A stretch of DNA of 64,000 nt from Galaxea fascicularis (Eukaryota; Cnidaria; Anthozoa; Scleractinia; Euphylliidae). The notes beneath the pieces are model-generated. The model was not told the DNA's origin. It worked only from the letters and a program-made list of their open reading frames with translations, and did not search any database. Below are positions 54,301-64,000 of this stretch, one piece after another (the stretch's first letter is position 1; every line of letters starts with the position of its first letter). The stretch is taken from assembly GCA_948470475.1 (NCBI GenBank), contig OX419336.1:26223005-26287004 (forward strand), given 5' to 3'. The translations under genes and the position numbers were made by a program.

Positions 54301-56740
54301 ATTTTTTACCGCCATGTTGAGGTGATGGATTACTGCAAGTTCTGTTGCGATTTTGTGTGCCATTAGTACATGACTGACTACACGTAGTCCAAACTGACCA
54401 TGTTGTCCATTGGCCATGGACAGGACATGGACCAAGGTTACAGGGCCTAAGATCAGATGTATTTCCTGAACAATTTCGACCTCCATGTTGAGGTGATGGG
54501 TTACTGCAAGTCCTGTTGCGGGACTGTTTTCCAGTAGCACATGACTGACTACACATAGTCCAAACTGACCATGTCGTCCATTGGCCATGGGCGGGACATG
54601 GACCAGGGTTACAGAGCCTAGGGTCAGATGCATTTCCTGAACAATTTTGACCACCATGTCGAGGTGATGGATTATTGCAAGTCCTGTTGCGGGATTGTGT
54701 GCCATTAGCACATGACTGGCTACACGCACTCCACAATGACCATGTTCCCCACTGGCCATGAACAGGACATAAGCCGCGTTTACAATGTCTGACATTAGAC
54801 GAATTTCCAGCGCAGTTTTGACCTCCATACCGAGGTGATGGATTACTGCAAGTCCTAATTCGAAATCTTGTTCCATTATCGCATGTCTTAGTACATTCAC
54901 TCCAGTGTGACCATGTTGTCCATTGTCCATGGATAGGGCATGGTCCGGGATTACAGTATCTTATATCAGACGAATTCCCCGGACAGTTTTGCCCATCGTG
55001 TTGAGGCACTGGATTATTACAAGTTCTTATCCTTACTTGAGTCCCGCGGGAACACGAACTTGAACAATCAGACCAGTTAGACCACGATGTCCATCCTCCA
55101 TTTATGGGGCATTCCTGTACATTACAGCTTTCTTGTTGGGTTGGATGTCCCTTGCACAAGTCCCCATCAAACTGAGGGACAGGATTATTGCAAATTCTAT
55201 GTCTTGTTCTGGTGCCTGTTGCACACGATGCACTACACTCTGACCACGTAGACCAGAGGGACCACCCACCGTGAACTGGACAGGATCCTGGATAGCATAT
55301 TTCTGATGCAACACTTCTGTCAGTTTCAGGGCAAGGCCTACCACCATACCGTGGCCTTGGCTTATCACAGTTCCTTGTTCTAACTCTGGTTCCCCAAGAA
55401 CATGTCACACTGCATCGTGACCATCTAGACCAGGAGCCCCATGCACCATCAATACCGCATGGCTCTCCAATACAGACACGCATCTGCTTAGGCAACCCTC
55501 TGCAGCTGTCACTGTTAACCCCAGTTCCCAGGTGTTGGCAATTTCTTGTTCTCACTCTATTCCCAAAGGAGCATGTTCTGCTGCATTCACTCCATTCAGA
55601 CCAAGCCGTCCAGTCTGCTCCACATTCAGGACCATGACAGATTTTGCTTCTGACACTTTCCCCCTTGCAATCCTTCCCACTTCTAGGCGAAGTATTAGTG
55701 CAACGACGTCTTGACAGTTGCGTTCCGCTTCCACAAGTCGCACTGCATGTATTCCACGAACTCCATTCGGTCCATTGTCCATCGAAGCAGCTAAACTGAT
55801 CGTCAGCTACATAGATAAGTGGTTTGCCTCGTAAGCGATCCGGGTGGGAGCAGCTTGGGCTAAATGAACTTGAATGAACGTATTTTGCCCTTCTCCTGAG
55901 CCATTCTTTCAACCATCGCAACTGACAGTCACAGTAAAACGGATTGCCACTCAGGAGAACAGATATTCTAGGCTTCAATCTGGCGAAGGCCCGAAATTCG
56001 ATAGTTGAAATATTGTTTTTTTCTAACTTGAGTATCGCTAACGAGCCAAGGTTTTTGAATACATTCACCGGTAAGCTTACTAGTCTATTGTCTGTAAGGG
56101 TAAGTCTGCTAAGCAAGCTCAAGTTTGAAAACGTTTCTTCGTGAATGTTGGTCAAGAAGTTGTTTGCGATTGACAACCCCTGCAACGAAAACGTCCCGCG
56201 GAATGCATTTCCGGGAAAGGTCCTCAGTCTATTGTAGTGGAGATGCAATCGCTTTAACGTCGGTAGATCTTGAAACAGTTCCTCAGGGATGCTCTCAAGT
56301 ACATTATTATCGAGATAAAGCTCCTGCAGGTTGTATAATCCGTCAAATAGGCTCCCGGCGAGCGTTGACAGCTTGTTAAGGCCTATGTTGAGAGATCTGA
56401 GCCGGACGAGGCCACGGAATACTGTCGCTGGAAAGTCACGCAAATGGTTTGATCTCAAATTCAAAGTCGTCAAGTGTGTTAAATTCCTCAAGGCGTCTTC
56501 CGGGATGGTTGTAAGCTTGTTGCTATAAAGAGAAAGAACTTCGACTTCAAGAGGAATGAAAGACGGAAAAACTGCCAATCTTTTGAACCCTTCCTCGAAT
56601 CCGCAGTACATGGAAACCATGTTCATCGACGTGCACTGACACGCTCTCGGACAGTTCTTCATTTTATCCGCTCCATGAGACAAAACAAGCGGTGAGGCGG
56701 TTGACAGAAGCAAAACACTCCAAATGATTCGGTGAAGCAT
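51332..56740 (-). CDS. Secreted LRR - 20 x TSP1 - sushi - trypsin-like multidomain protein, single coding exon
   Basis: One uninterrupted frame of 1802 codons. The start at 56740 is chosen because it opens a signal peptide (MLHRIIWSVLLLSTASPLVL SHG); an acceptor (CTTTCAG) at 56826 indicates a 5' untranslated intron, so the upstream extension of the frame is not coding. Domains: LRR N-cap with CPRACQC (about 30-46), about eight LRRs (66-258), LRR C-cap (266-319), twenty thrombospondin type-1 repeats (321 to about 1465) with WxxW, CSxSC and RxRxC cores and many N-glycosylation sequons, a Pro-rich linker, one sushi domain (about 1485-1540), and an S1 protease domain (1554-1802) preceded by LR|IFGG. 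The triad is present: TAAHC (His1595), DSDLALI (Asp1649), SDSGGG (Ser1747); Asp1741 implies cleavage after Lys/Arg. The motif is SDSGGG, not the usual GDSGGP. The architecture suggests a matrix or immune protease; the exact role is unknown. Confidence 0.92.
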   Translation of the reverse strand: MLHRIIWSVLLLSTASPLVLSHGADKMKNCPRACQCTSMNMVSMYCGFEEGFKRLAVFPSFIPLEVEVLSLYSNKLTTIPEDALRNLTHLTTLNLRSNHLRDFPATVFRGLVRLRSLNIGLNKLSTLAGSLFDGLYNLQELYLDNNVLESIPEELFQDLPTLKRLHLHYNRLRTFPGNAFRGTFSLQGLSIANNFLTNIHEETFSNLSLLSRLTLTDNRLVSLPVNVFKNLGSLAILKLEKNNISTIEFRAFARLKPRISVLLSGNPFYCDCQLRWLKEWLRRRAKYVHSSSFSPSCSHPDRLRGKPLIYVADDQFSCFDGQWTEWSSWNTCSATCGSGTQLSRRRCTNTSPRSGKDCKGESVRSKICHGPECGADWTAWSEWSECSRTCSFGNRVRTRNCQHLGTGVNSDSCRGLPKQMRVCIGEPCGIDGAWGSWSRWSRCSVTCSWGTRVRTRNCDKPRPRYGGRPCPETDRSVASEICYPGSCPVHGGWSLWSTWSECSASCATGTRTRHRICNNPVPQFDGDLCKGHPTQQESCNVQECPINGGWTSWSNWSDCSSSCSRGTQVRIRTCNNPVPQHDGQNCPGNSSDIRYCNPGPCPIHGQWTTWSHWSECTKTCDNGTRFRIRTCSNPSPRYGGQNCAGNSSNVRHCKRGLCPVHGQWGTWSLWSACSQSCANGTQSRNRTCNNPSPRHGGQNCSGNASDPRLCNPGPCPAHGQWTTWSVWTMCSQSCATGKQSRNRTCSNPSPQHGGRNCSGNTSDLRPCNLGPCPVHGQWTTWSVWTTCSQSCTNGTQNRNRTCSNPSPQHGGKKCQGNASDLRLCNLGPCPVHGQWTQWSLWSECSHSCANGKQSRNRTCSNPSPRHGGQSCAGNASDPRPCNPGPCPVYGQWTTWSVWTMCSQSCANGKQSRNRTCSNPSPQHGGRNCSGNTSDLRPCNLGPCPVHGQWTTWSVWTTCSQSCANGTQNRNRTCSNPSPQHGGHNCSGNASDRRYCNSGRCPVHGQWTTWSLWSECSQSCANGTKSRNRTCSNPSAKFGGTNCSGRETEVKGCKLESCPSNGKWSRWSQWSDCSKSCSRGTKSRTRTCSRPFPSHGGETCVGNSTDKEMCQVVPCPVHGGWGQWSNWTDCSKICGNGTRSRYRNCTNPLPQHGGMYCTGNFNQSKHCFVQRCPVVGEWTEWSNWTDCSKTCAVGQQTRTRSCRESNLTSIESAINKNGCSGNETVFRACYHGPCPDQGVRNAWSPWSPCSASCGLGKQQRSINCTPRDRDSCLGLRIQIKSCYQSDCTVNGGWSSWSNWTECSSSCGTGVHAKFRFCTNPTPVGGGDGCHGKNVMYKDCKVVKCTDQVRESDSFWSSWTKWSQCSASCSRGHRTRSRYCRKQLSPFHLGNCSRNTGPVQVESNICEIQPCMEWSTWSSWTACSQSCGDGIQSRVRTCQTQANGMTCKGDNSQTVSCNANPCPPVTPPITYPPKIDLGLPNTCQDPERPLNGHYKITKQGGSYFTTYYCKKHYNVHGPRLRHCENDGTWSDYVPYCLPVCGESSLSYMNVQHQRLRIFGGGTSPRGQWPWQVALTVNGLFQCGGSLIAEGWIVTAAHCVYHRLTKKRYSRFKVYLGVNDISSRLKDPNVQAIDSRDIVPHPNFNWSTFDSDLALIQLRWRANITDYVRPVCLPNKQQRRKVTLGTMGVMLGWGLTEKESPSSELRQASMPVVAHSICQKAYEKEDWPVTANMLCAGDAHSAKDSCKSDSGGGFLFPDSKSKKKKWFLGGIISWGYPKCGTPGKFSVFTHINSKFSKWIKNYIYN
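53530..54720 (-). repeat. Tandem TSP1-coding repeats with a 513-bp higher-order duplication
   Basis: TSP1 units of about 171 bp are tandemly repeated. Repeats 7-8-9 and 10-11-12 pair one to one: repeats 8 and 11 and repeats 9 and 12 are almost identical in protein. In DNA the same segment starting GACTACACGTAGTCCAAACT occurs at 53863 and 54376, exactly 513 bp (171 codons) apart. Confidence 0.9.
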
Positions 56741-56825
56741 TCTTTCTGGTATGCGTGTATATTCTTGTTTATTTTTGTTTTGAAGCTTGAAACATGTGAA
56801 TTGCTGGAACTGCTGGTTGCAAACC
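56741..56825 (-). other. 5' untranslated part of the LRR-TSP1-protease first visible exon
   Basis: Follows an AG acceptor (TCTTTCAG before GGTTTGCAACCAGC) and leads to the ATG at 56740. The preceding untranslated exon was not identified. Confidence 0.5.
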
Positions 56826-59250
56826 CTGAAAGACAGAATTAACGACCACGTGTTACTTGCGTACTCTACGAAGGCACGTGTTGTGAAGTCGAGCGTTTTA
56901 CTTACATCACTTGTGGATACAACCTTGAACAAATCAAAGGTGAACTTCGTTTCCAGTGTTTAATAATATCCGGCCAAGCCACGAGGCAAATCTTATAATA
57001 AGTCACTTTGTATTTATTTGGCTGGCAGCCATTATTCTGTGCCACTTACGTGATGTCCAACGTCTATTGCCGAGTTCAAATCAATTCGGGCATTTGAGGC
57101 AAAATTGTTTACATATTACTTACTGTGAATGAAGGTTTTGTCAACGTGCCTTTGCCTCACACCCGTAATGAAATCACGGTTGACTGACGTTCTTCAGCTC
57201 TTTAGGAAACTTGTTGTCTAATATCGCCGAATAAAGGAACGTAAATGGCCACGGTTCAGCTCAACTATGGTTTTAATATGTGAGTGGTCGGCAAGACGTT
57301 TATGTTCACATTTTGTCCGAATATTCGGCTACACTGGAAGATTAACTCTTGAGATAAGAAATTTGGTTGCCGTCCGACAGGATGATATTGATTTTGCATG
57401 GAGAGATGCGACGTACAACTCACAATATGTTACTTTTCAGCAACTTACCTGAAACCGCCAATTTCAAACGAGAGTTCACGTAATGAAACTGCATTGGTGG
57501 TATGAAACGCGCAATTTCAGCTTCTCGGATGGTGAAGATAATTCTATCTAGGACCCGAACGTCTTTGAAGACTGTAGATGGCAGTCGCGCTTAAAAAATT
57601 GTCTTTGAATTCCGTGTCCAAACCGACAGCTGTTCCTTTAATAGCAATGTGGCTATGTAAACAGCTTACCCTTCAGAAGTAAGCTTTGGTCCTATCAGTT
57701 AGCTTTAGTTTCACGGTTGAAAGGAGTTCACTTCAAAGAGGCTATTGTACGTTGCGTAGAAGTTCAAACTGACCCACAGCACACACAATTAATGCTCTTG
57801 CTAATTAGTAGCTGACAAAGACGTTTATTATTATCTCAGGGCCGATTGTCAAAACATGGTCATGAAGAACTCAAGAACTTCTCTGTTTTTTTTTTTAGAC
57901 CAGTCTAGAAACAGTCTGTTGGTTCTCATGTTGAATACGTTGCCGGGGGAAATATAGAGATTGCTATAAGATCTGACTCGAGAATGTTGATCTTTGTGCA
58001 TCAAGCTATTATCTACCTGGCTCAGTGGAGGTATACTTGAAAACCGCATTGGTTGCTCTGACATTAGACTCGATCAAACATAAATGTTTTGCAGCCTTAT
58101 TTTCCTTATCATCGCCACGACCTATGACCAACCTTTCAAAAAGTGTAAACTACTGTCACTACTGGTGTATGTTTGTGTAGCAACGATCCCAGGGAATTTA
58201 GGAGTAAATTACTTTTTGAACACTTGAGAGTTTCCAAAGTACAAGTGCAAATATACATTACATAACACAGTCAGGTATCGGACTTCCCTCAAAACAGCAG
58301 TCATTGAAAACCCACACACACAACATTCCCAATCCCGGCGTTATTCCGTACATCAAGAAAATGAAACGAGACATCTAATTAAAAAGAGAAAGGAAACTTC
58401 CTTTGTGTTGTTAAAGTTATGAACTCTTTTTGAACAACCCCGGAAAAACTGCGGAAATGACAGTTAACCTCTTCCATTTGTTGCGTGATCTTTGGATGCG
58501 CCTGTTACGAAAATGATGATCACAAACCGTAAACACTTTGCAAACCACTAAAGATGGCATAAGGCACTTTGATGTGGTACTTAGACGTTAGAGCCTTAAT
58601 CACGCTTGCACGCTCGTATGCGTGCTTATTATTTGTGTTGGTTTCTGTTGTCTAGAGAAAACGATTACATTGTTTTTAAGCTTTGCTCAGACAGTCCTGC
58701 AGTTCCACTTTGTAATGTCTCACCCTTTTTCACCCTTTTTGCCTTGGTACGAGGAATATCAACCTGTTGAATTTTGAATCTCAAGAATAGGAATGACGCC
58801 GGCCGACCGGTCTACCACTTCTGGCACGTGAATAGTCAGATACCTTACGTGCAGAGATCGATCTTATCTCTGATATCCCTCTGGTATACGTCCGACAACC
58901 CGAGGGACTTGGCACAAAATCGCCCGAATTTACTTGGCAGAGCAGCTTCTTTGCGCTCCATCCGAGCTTCGGAACTCTGAGTAATGTAAATCAATACCCG
59001 CCGTGGTGTTGAAAGCACCCGAGTCGCCTTCTTGACACTTAACTCTCCAAGACCGCGTTTATCTTATCTGCTAGAAAATTGCGGAGACACTGTGGCTCAC
59101 ACGAGCAGCTTTAACCTCGAAAACCGCAGTTTTCCCTGGTATTGCAAGTGACACAATGCGCTTTTGAAGGACACTTGTCAGCAGAGTGGTACAACAAGTC
59201 ATAAAGCAATTGGGGTTTTGGCCGCTGTTTGAAGAACTTTGTGTCAGATC

Positions 59251-59340
59251 TAACCTGCGATCAGGCGTTCTTTCTGGGCGGACGGGGATAAGAGAAAGAC
59301 CCTGCTGTGAGATATAGGCGGAGTGTATGATCGCAGGTTA
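59251..59340. mobile_element. Tiny MITE, 90 bp
   Basis: TAACCTGCGATCA at the left and TGATCGCAGGTTA at the right are perfect 13-bp inverted repeats. Non-coding. A fragment of the same family is at 42684-42730. Confidence 0.7.
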
Positions 59341-60597
59341 TGTCAAAGTTTCTTTTGTTCTTTCAACAATTCAAGTGGCTGATTTTACCTCTTAACTTAT
59401 ACCACCGGCTCAGGATTTACTGATACAACAAAGGAAAGGCGATTGATCCCGCAATCAACACCTTTCAGTTGATCAAAACCCAATTCATGTGGTCCAAGAC
59501 TGAGTCAATGGTGTTTCCGGCCCTTTTCCAGACGAAATGCCTTCAGCAGCATTGAAGAAATGTTTGATGAAAGAGAAGAAACTTTTCTTGTCAAATATTT
59601 TATCATTTTCAGTACCCTCTGCCATTACCAATGAAAATGTCGGGCAAAACTAAACAATGAATTCATCGTAAACTAAATCAGCAATGTCGATAGCTAACAG
59701 TTCGTATCAGTTTTCTCCCGAGGCCCAAAACAGTCTGAGAATTGCGTTGACATAAGTGGAGTGCTGGATCTACGGAATTATTGACTGTAAATTATCAGGT
59801 TTCAGTACTGAGGAACATGGACGCAAGCTCAAACAGAACTTAACGCATTGTTGAGTATTGCTCACGTGTACTAATTTTCACCCCACGAAGACAAAGGAAA
59901 TACCAGACAAAAATATTTTGAGCAACATATCCGCAGGCAATTGGCACCCACTCAACTGATGCGAACATGACAACAACTAAAACTAGATAGAATATGCTTC
60001 CTTTGTAGTCTTAAACTTTTTAAAGATACCAGATGAAGGATAAGTGGGTATCCTTTGACTTGGAACACACGAGGCAGGTTCTGTTATGAACAATATCGAA
60101 ACAACTGGCGGTCGAATCACTGAAATAACTTTAATTTGCGTATCGACTGGCATTCGTGACGTAACCTTCAGTGAGTGATCTTAATATAATTGTCTGTGTG
60201 CAATTATTACGTGTTTATTCAAAATTGTGTTTCTTACCTGGTACGTTAAGTTCCGATACCATTCAAAGCGCAACATTTGAAATATTCTTAAAATTGGTTA
60301 GAGCTTAACAAAATAATATCAGTCTGTACTATAAAGTATTGTGAATTAGAACATCGTTAGCTAATAAGTAAATAAAGTAATGTCAGTTAGTTTGATATTA
60401 ATTACACTAAGGTCTTACCCGTGGCAAATGGCTTCAATTCCAAATTCTTAGTGGTCATGTGTTCAGTATCAACGACTAGCCTAACAAATTCGATCAGCTC
60501 GCCCCCAAAAATGTAAACAGTGAGGTTGCGGTAGTTTTAAAGGTGAGAGCAGGTCATTTGACAATAAGCCTGAAGGGGAGGAAGAGGGGGAATTTGG

Positions 60598-60646
60598 CGC
60601 GCGAGGAGGAAGGAAAGAAGTTCCTTTCCCTCACTCCTCGCGTGGC
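60598..60646. repeat. Imperfect hairpin repeat
   Basis: GCGCGAGGAGGAAGGAAAG and CTTTCCCTCACTCCTCGCGT pair over about 19 bp with a short loop. Probably the core of a fold-back repeat; its limits are unclear. Confidence 0.45.
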
Positions 60647-61332
60647 CTTTGTGCACTCGCATGCTCAAATCCCCCCTTCCACGTTCGCCACGCATGCTAT
60701 GACTATAAAAACACACATCTCTCAAACGAAACGGTTCTAACCACGGCCTTGCGTTTGCTTACACCTTCTTTCGCGTAGAGGGAGGCAATCAGGAGATATA
60801 TAGATATTTAGCGAAGAAACTACACTGTAGATCGCAAACAGTTCGCAAAAGTCGTTTTACCGGAAAAAGAAAAAAACCTGTCCTGTGAATGCAGCTCATT
60901 TCTGAAGGATGTCATTTTCTCTGTCCCGTTTGGCAGTTGAGCCCTGGCTAAGCGACAGCAACATCGTGTTTCACCGATACTGATAAACAAACTATTTGTT
61001 TGACCAAACATCGGGCAATGTATTAGTTTAACTATTTTTGCCTCATTGTCTTGTTTACACTTCTTTGGAAACCTGTTTATATCTTAGAGATTAAACTGTC
61101 TGTCACTGTCACCAACCATCGGACAAATATTCAGTACCCAGAACGCTTCAGTTTTGTGTAGCACCGTGACCGCTGACTTACGCGACTGGTTTGCTCACGT
61201 TATGCAAGCTTTTCTTGTATGAAGGGTGGCCAAACCATCAAATATTTGTTTTCGTCGTAGAATGTTTGACAAAAATGTAATATGCCGTGTCGATCTCAGC
61301 CAGGCGGCGTGCGGGTGGGGTTGCGGGCACGG

Positions 61333-61413
61333 TAGTCTGCTTCGCAGCCGTTTTGGGATCTCACGCAACGCTCCCCCCAACAAACATCCCAAAAACCGCT
61401 GCGAAGGAAACGA
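61333..61413. mobile_element. Diverged copy of the fold-back element at 47709
   Basis: TAGTCTGCTTCGCAGCCGTT, then CTCACGCAACGCTCCCCCC, and the right arm CGCTGCGAAGGAAACGA follow the order of the 47709-47810 element. The right CGTTGCG arm is missing, so it is partly deleted. Confidence 0.7.
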
Positions 61414-61683
61414 CGGGTACGGGGACACTAGCATGCGAGCGCAGGCTAGGGGGACACGGGCTAATTTGAGTCATGCATTATTCAAGTAACGGCGGCACTG
61501 GCTTGTATGATATATGGGCGAAGCGACGTTTCCTCACTTCAGGCTCTTTTTTTCAAACGCAATCGGGGAAGTAGGATATATTTTCTCTTTGCATCATTGC
61601 TACTTCTTCGACCATATCGGTGAGGTCATGAGAATAGGAAGAGTGAAAAGTAATCAGGGACCGCGCAGAAGAATAAAAATAAA

Positions 61684-62313
61684 TTAACCCATTGGCATCT
61701 GGAACTTTCGCCGAAAATCACGTTTTCAAGCTAGTCGAGTCATTTTCTTGCCACTATCTAGCAATTAGGAGCTAGAACTCACCACAAAACCGTTGACAAG
61801 TCGTGCACTACGCGGCCTTCTGCTCCAGATGCAAAACATTAGCTTTCAGAGTACGGGCATGCGCAGAAAGCAAAATTTCGAGTTTTTGGGTTGAAAAGTG
61901 GCACAGCAGTCTTGACTTTTGCTTTTCGCTTTCTCTTCTTCCCTCTTTTCCCGTTCTTTTTGCCTCATTTTTTTTTGGGCTTTTGCTGGGTATTGAGTGG
62001 GCTTTGTTTTGGTGGGAAAAAGTTCTGGAAAAGCGTTTAGGATCCTGGGATTTGATGAAAGGAAAGGTAAGTGGGTGGTGGGGGCAGATTTTTATAGGAA
62101 TTTTTGCGTTCATGTCGCTTGTTTTTTTGCCTTTATGTTTGGCCCCCTTGACTGAATCATGCTCAATCTGGTATGTTTTCAGAGATCTCGCTATGATAAA
62201 CACGTTAGTCAACAAAACTACGCTTGACCGTTCAAACTGATGGCGTCACAGGCGGCAGAAGGTACGTCGGTCTGCCAGGGCGCATGGGGGCGCATTGGAC
62301 TTAAATGGGTTAA
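61684..62313. mobile_element. TTAA-ended MITE-like element, 630 bp
   Basis: Begins TTAACCCATTGGCATCTGG and ends GACTTAAATGGGTTAA; the outer 10 bp are inverted repeats. The 145-codon open frame inside (61803-62240) is hydrophobic and low in complexity on its own strand and has a near full-length antisense frame, so I treat it as non-coding. Confidence 0.5.
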
Positions 62314-64000
62314 ACAAAAAATAATTTAACAAAAGTAACGGAGTGAAAAATAGCAAAAAATCGTTAATTCGAAAGTGACCAGAGTTACTGGCAAAGACAA
62401 ACGCGCAGATAAATAGACAGAATGAAGTCGTTACAATTGTAAATATATTATCGTTATAATAGCATTCTCCGTCACTTTAGAGAAATTGAATAGAAATCCA
62501 CAAGCATTCCCCCCCCCCCCAAAAAAAAATTTCCTTCCCGCATTCTTCTTTAGCCCCCCCCCCCCCCCCACTCGAAAACTTGTTGCGCGGTCCCTGAGTA
62601 ACAGATTTTTAAAATCCGATTATTGGTCACACTCTTTAAAACGTTCTTATCAGTGCCTTAAATTCAGGGGCACCCAAAGAGCAAATTAAGAAAAAAACCT
62701 TTGAGGGATATTTCTAGGCTCCTTGTAATGTTTATTTAAAGAGTTGTTTTAATCAGCTAGAAAAATTTGATCTGTTCGGATTTCTTAGCTGAAAATTGAA
62801 GTACCGAAAATTTTGAGGGAATGAAATCTTCATTTCAAAACTTGCTAGCTGAATGTTACCTTCTAAAAACTTCTCTGCGAACTATTTGCTTACCCGAAAT
62901 TTTAACAGCGCAAAATTGCATAAATATCCCTTCCCTTCCCTGTTTAAGTGATGTTTTAAATGAGGAATCAGTAGGTTTTTGGCAATGCATTATCCGAAAG
63001 TCTTCAAAGTTTCTCGTTTTGTGCTCCTTGTCCTGTAAACACATTAAGATCCGTGCCATAAACTCCAGTAACTTATTATGTGTGTAGTACAGTGGGACTG
63101 AAGCTAAGGTGGGAGAGAATTTCAAAAGGTTAAGCGCGGAGGTGAAAGTTGGAAAGAGCTTAGGCTTTGTAGTACAATTGAAAACCAACAACTTAATGAG
63201 TTCCAACCCCATTATCATAAGAAAGGAAAGCACACCCATAAAATTAGACGTTTGGTTGGCTAATTATGCTTATGTGTTTTTCTAGTGCGGCAGAAACAGA
63301 GTGTTAACTAAGAGGTCATCAAATTTACCACGTTTCAGTGTCACTATTTATCATCATGAACTGAACATTTCTGACACGTACGAGTCAGGCAAGTGTTGTA
63401 GTACAAATTAGAAAAAAAGCTGATACTAAAACCACCGCGCCTAAATTTCTATGGATCTAAAGGGGGACCTTGAAATGCTACTGAAACTACTAAAGATTAG
63501 TGGAGAGTTCCCCCTCGAAAGTCAAGGTGTTGGTCTCAAAATCGACGATAATTGAATTGTATGGTCAACAGCAATACTGAACGTCGGTCACCTTGTGACT
63601 ACCAAGCAGTACAGGTATTGAAAATCTAGTAAGCATTCGGTACTGATGCACGTGACGCTGATTTGTATCAGCGAAGCACCAAGGCATATGTCATGGCCCG
63701 AAAAACGCAATGAGTAAACTTGGTATGGTGATAAGAAACTAAACTTGTTACTTTGATCCATCAAAAATAATGAGAGCATTTTCATCTTATCTCACCTAAA
63801 TCGATGTTATCGGCGATCCAAGAAGTGAACCAAGAAGCAAATGCGCCAAGGTCCGTATTTTATTCCTCCAGGTTTCGCAAAAGGTTGGGGTGCAATACCA
63901 AACCTCCGGAGTCGCCAAAGTTGTGCGCTATCGGCAGATAACCTACCAATGCCGCAATACCGTATCATCTGCATTATTAAAGGTGTTATTCGGCTCTTGG

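Larger units (their letters stand above)
56945..64000. other. Intergenic region upstream of the LRR-TSP1-protease gene
   Basis: No gene recognised in 7 kb. Small repeats: MITE 59251-59340, hairpin-like repeat 60598-60646, fold-back copy 61333-61413, TTAA-ended element 61684-62313, poly-C tracts at about 62509-62519 and 62554-62571. The remaining short open frames have no domain features. The last 170 bp (63830-64000) are not recognisable either. Confidence 0.6.

Noticed and set aside
53578..54930. 450-codon minus-strand open frame
   Set aside because: It is the alternative frame of the TSP1 repeats; its periodic sequence follows from the 171-bp units and has no domain of its own.
56741..56932. 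N-terminal extension of the LRR-TSP1-protease frame by 64 codons
   Set aside because: The extension crosses a good splice acceptor and would bury the signal peptide; the ATG at 56740 explains secretion better.
61803..62240. 145-codon hydrophobic open frame
   Set aside because: It lies wholly inside a TTAA-ended repeat and is matched by a near full-length antisense frame, as expected from biased composition.

Overview
The window is nuclear DNA of an animal with intron-rich genes, AT-rich intergenic sequence and many small transposon relics. The protein content and repeat types (tRNA-derived SINEs, TTAA-ended and fold-back MITEs, LINE, Penelope-like and Harbinger debris) suggest a cnidarian, most likely an anthozoan such as a stony coral. 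That assignment is inference from family resemblance; no database was searched. There is no operon logic and no sign of bacterial or organellar DNA.

Layout: (1) 1-3458, non-coding, with a wobble-paired hairpin and a MITE. (2) 3459-9266, plus strand: a complete nine-exon SLC22-type organic ion transporter; the joined exons give 523 codons plus stop with every splice phase consistent. (3) 9267-13346: transposon debris (a LINE interrupted by a SINE, a Penelope-like fragment, several MITEs). (4) 13347-34775, minus strand: the complete gene for the second-largest subunit of RNA polymerase II (RPB2, POLR2B); 23 coding exons join to exactly 1180 codons including the stop. Its introns carry a nested DNA-transposon pair, a LINE fragment, microsatellites and a MITE that abuts a splice donor. 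(5) 34931-39260: repeats, including a palindrome inside a larger inverted repeat inside a transposon, and a LINE tail. (6) 39261-40583, plus strand: a 440-residue single-coding-exon protein of unknown function with a possible N-myristoylation signal. (7) 44136-46026, minus strand: NRBF2, an autophagy PI3-kinase complex subunit, with its first coding exon unresolved. (8) 46230-51331: repeats, including two SINE families and a fold-back element with a 9-bp target duplication. (9) 51332-56740, minus strand: an uninterrupted 1802-codon gene for a secreted protein with leucine-rich repeats, 20 thrombospondin type-1 repeats, a sushi domain and a trypsin-like protease domain. (10) 56945-64000: no recognisable gene, a few MITEs.

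The genes do not form a pathway: POLR2B and NRBF2 are housekeeping, the transporter is a membrane carrier. The most interesting locus is the LRR-TSP1-sushi-trypsin gene. It combines a possible recognition module, a long adhesive or glycan-modified stalk and a protease that keeps the His-Asp-Ser triad but has Ser where the oxyanion-hole Gly is expected. It also shows a recent three-repeat internal duplication with a period of exactly 513 bp.
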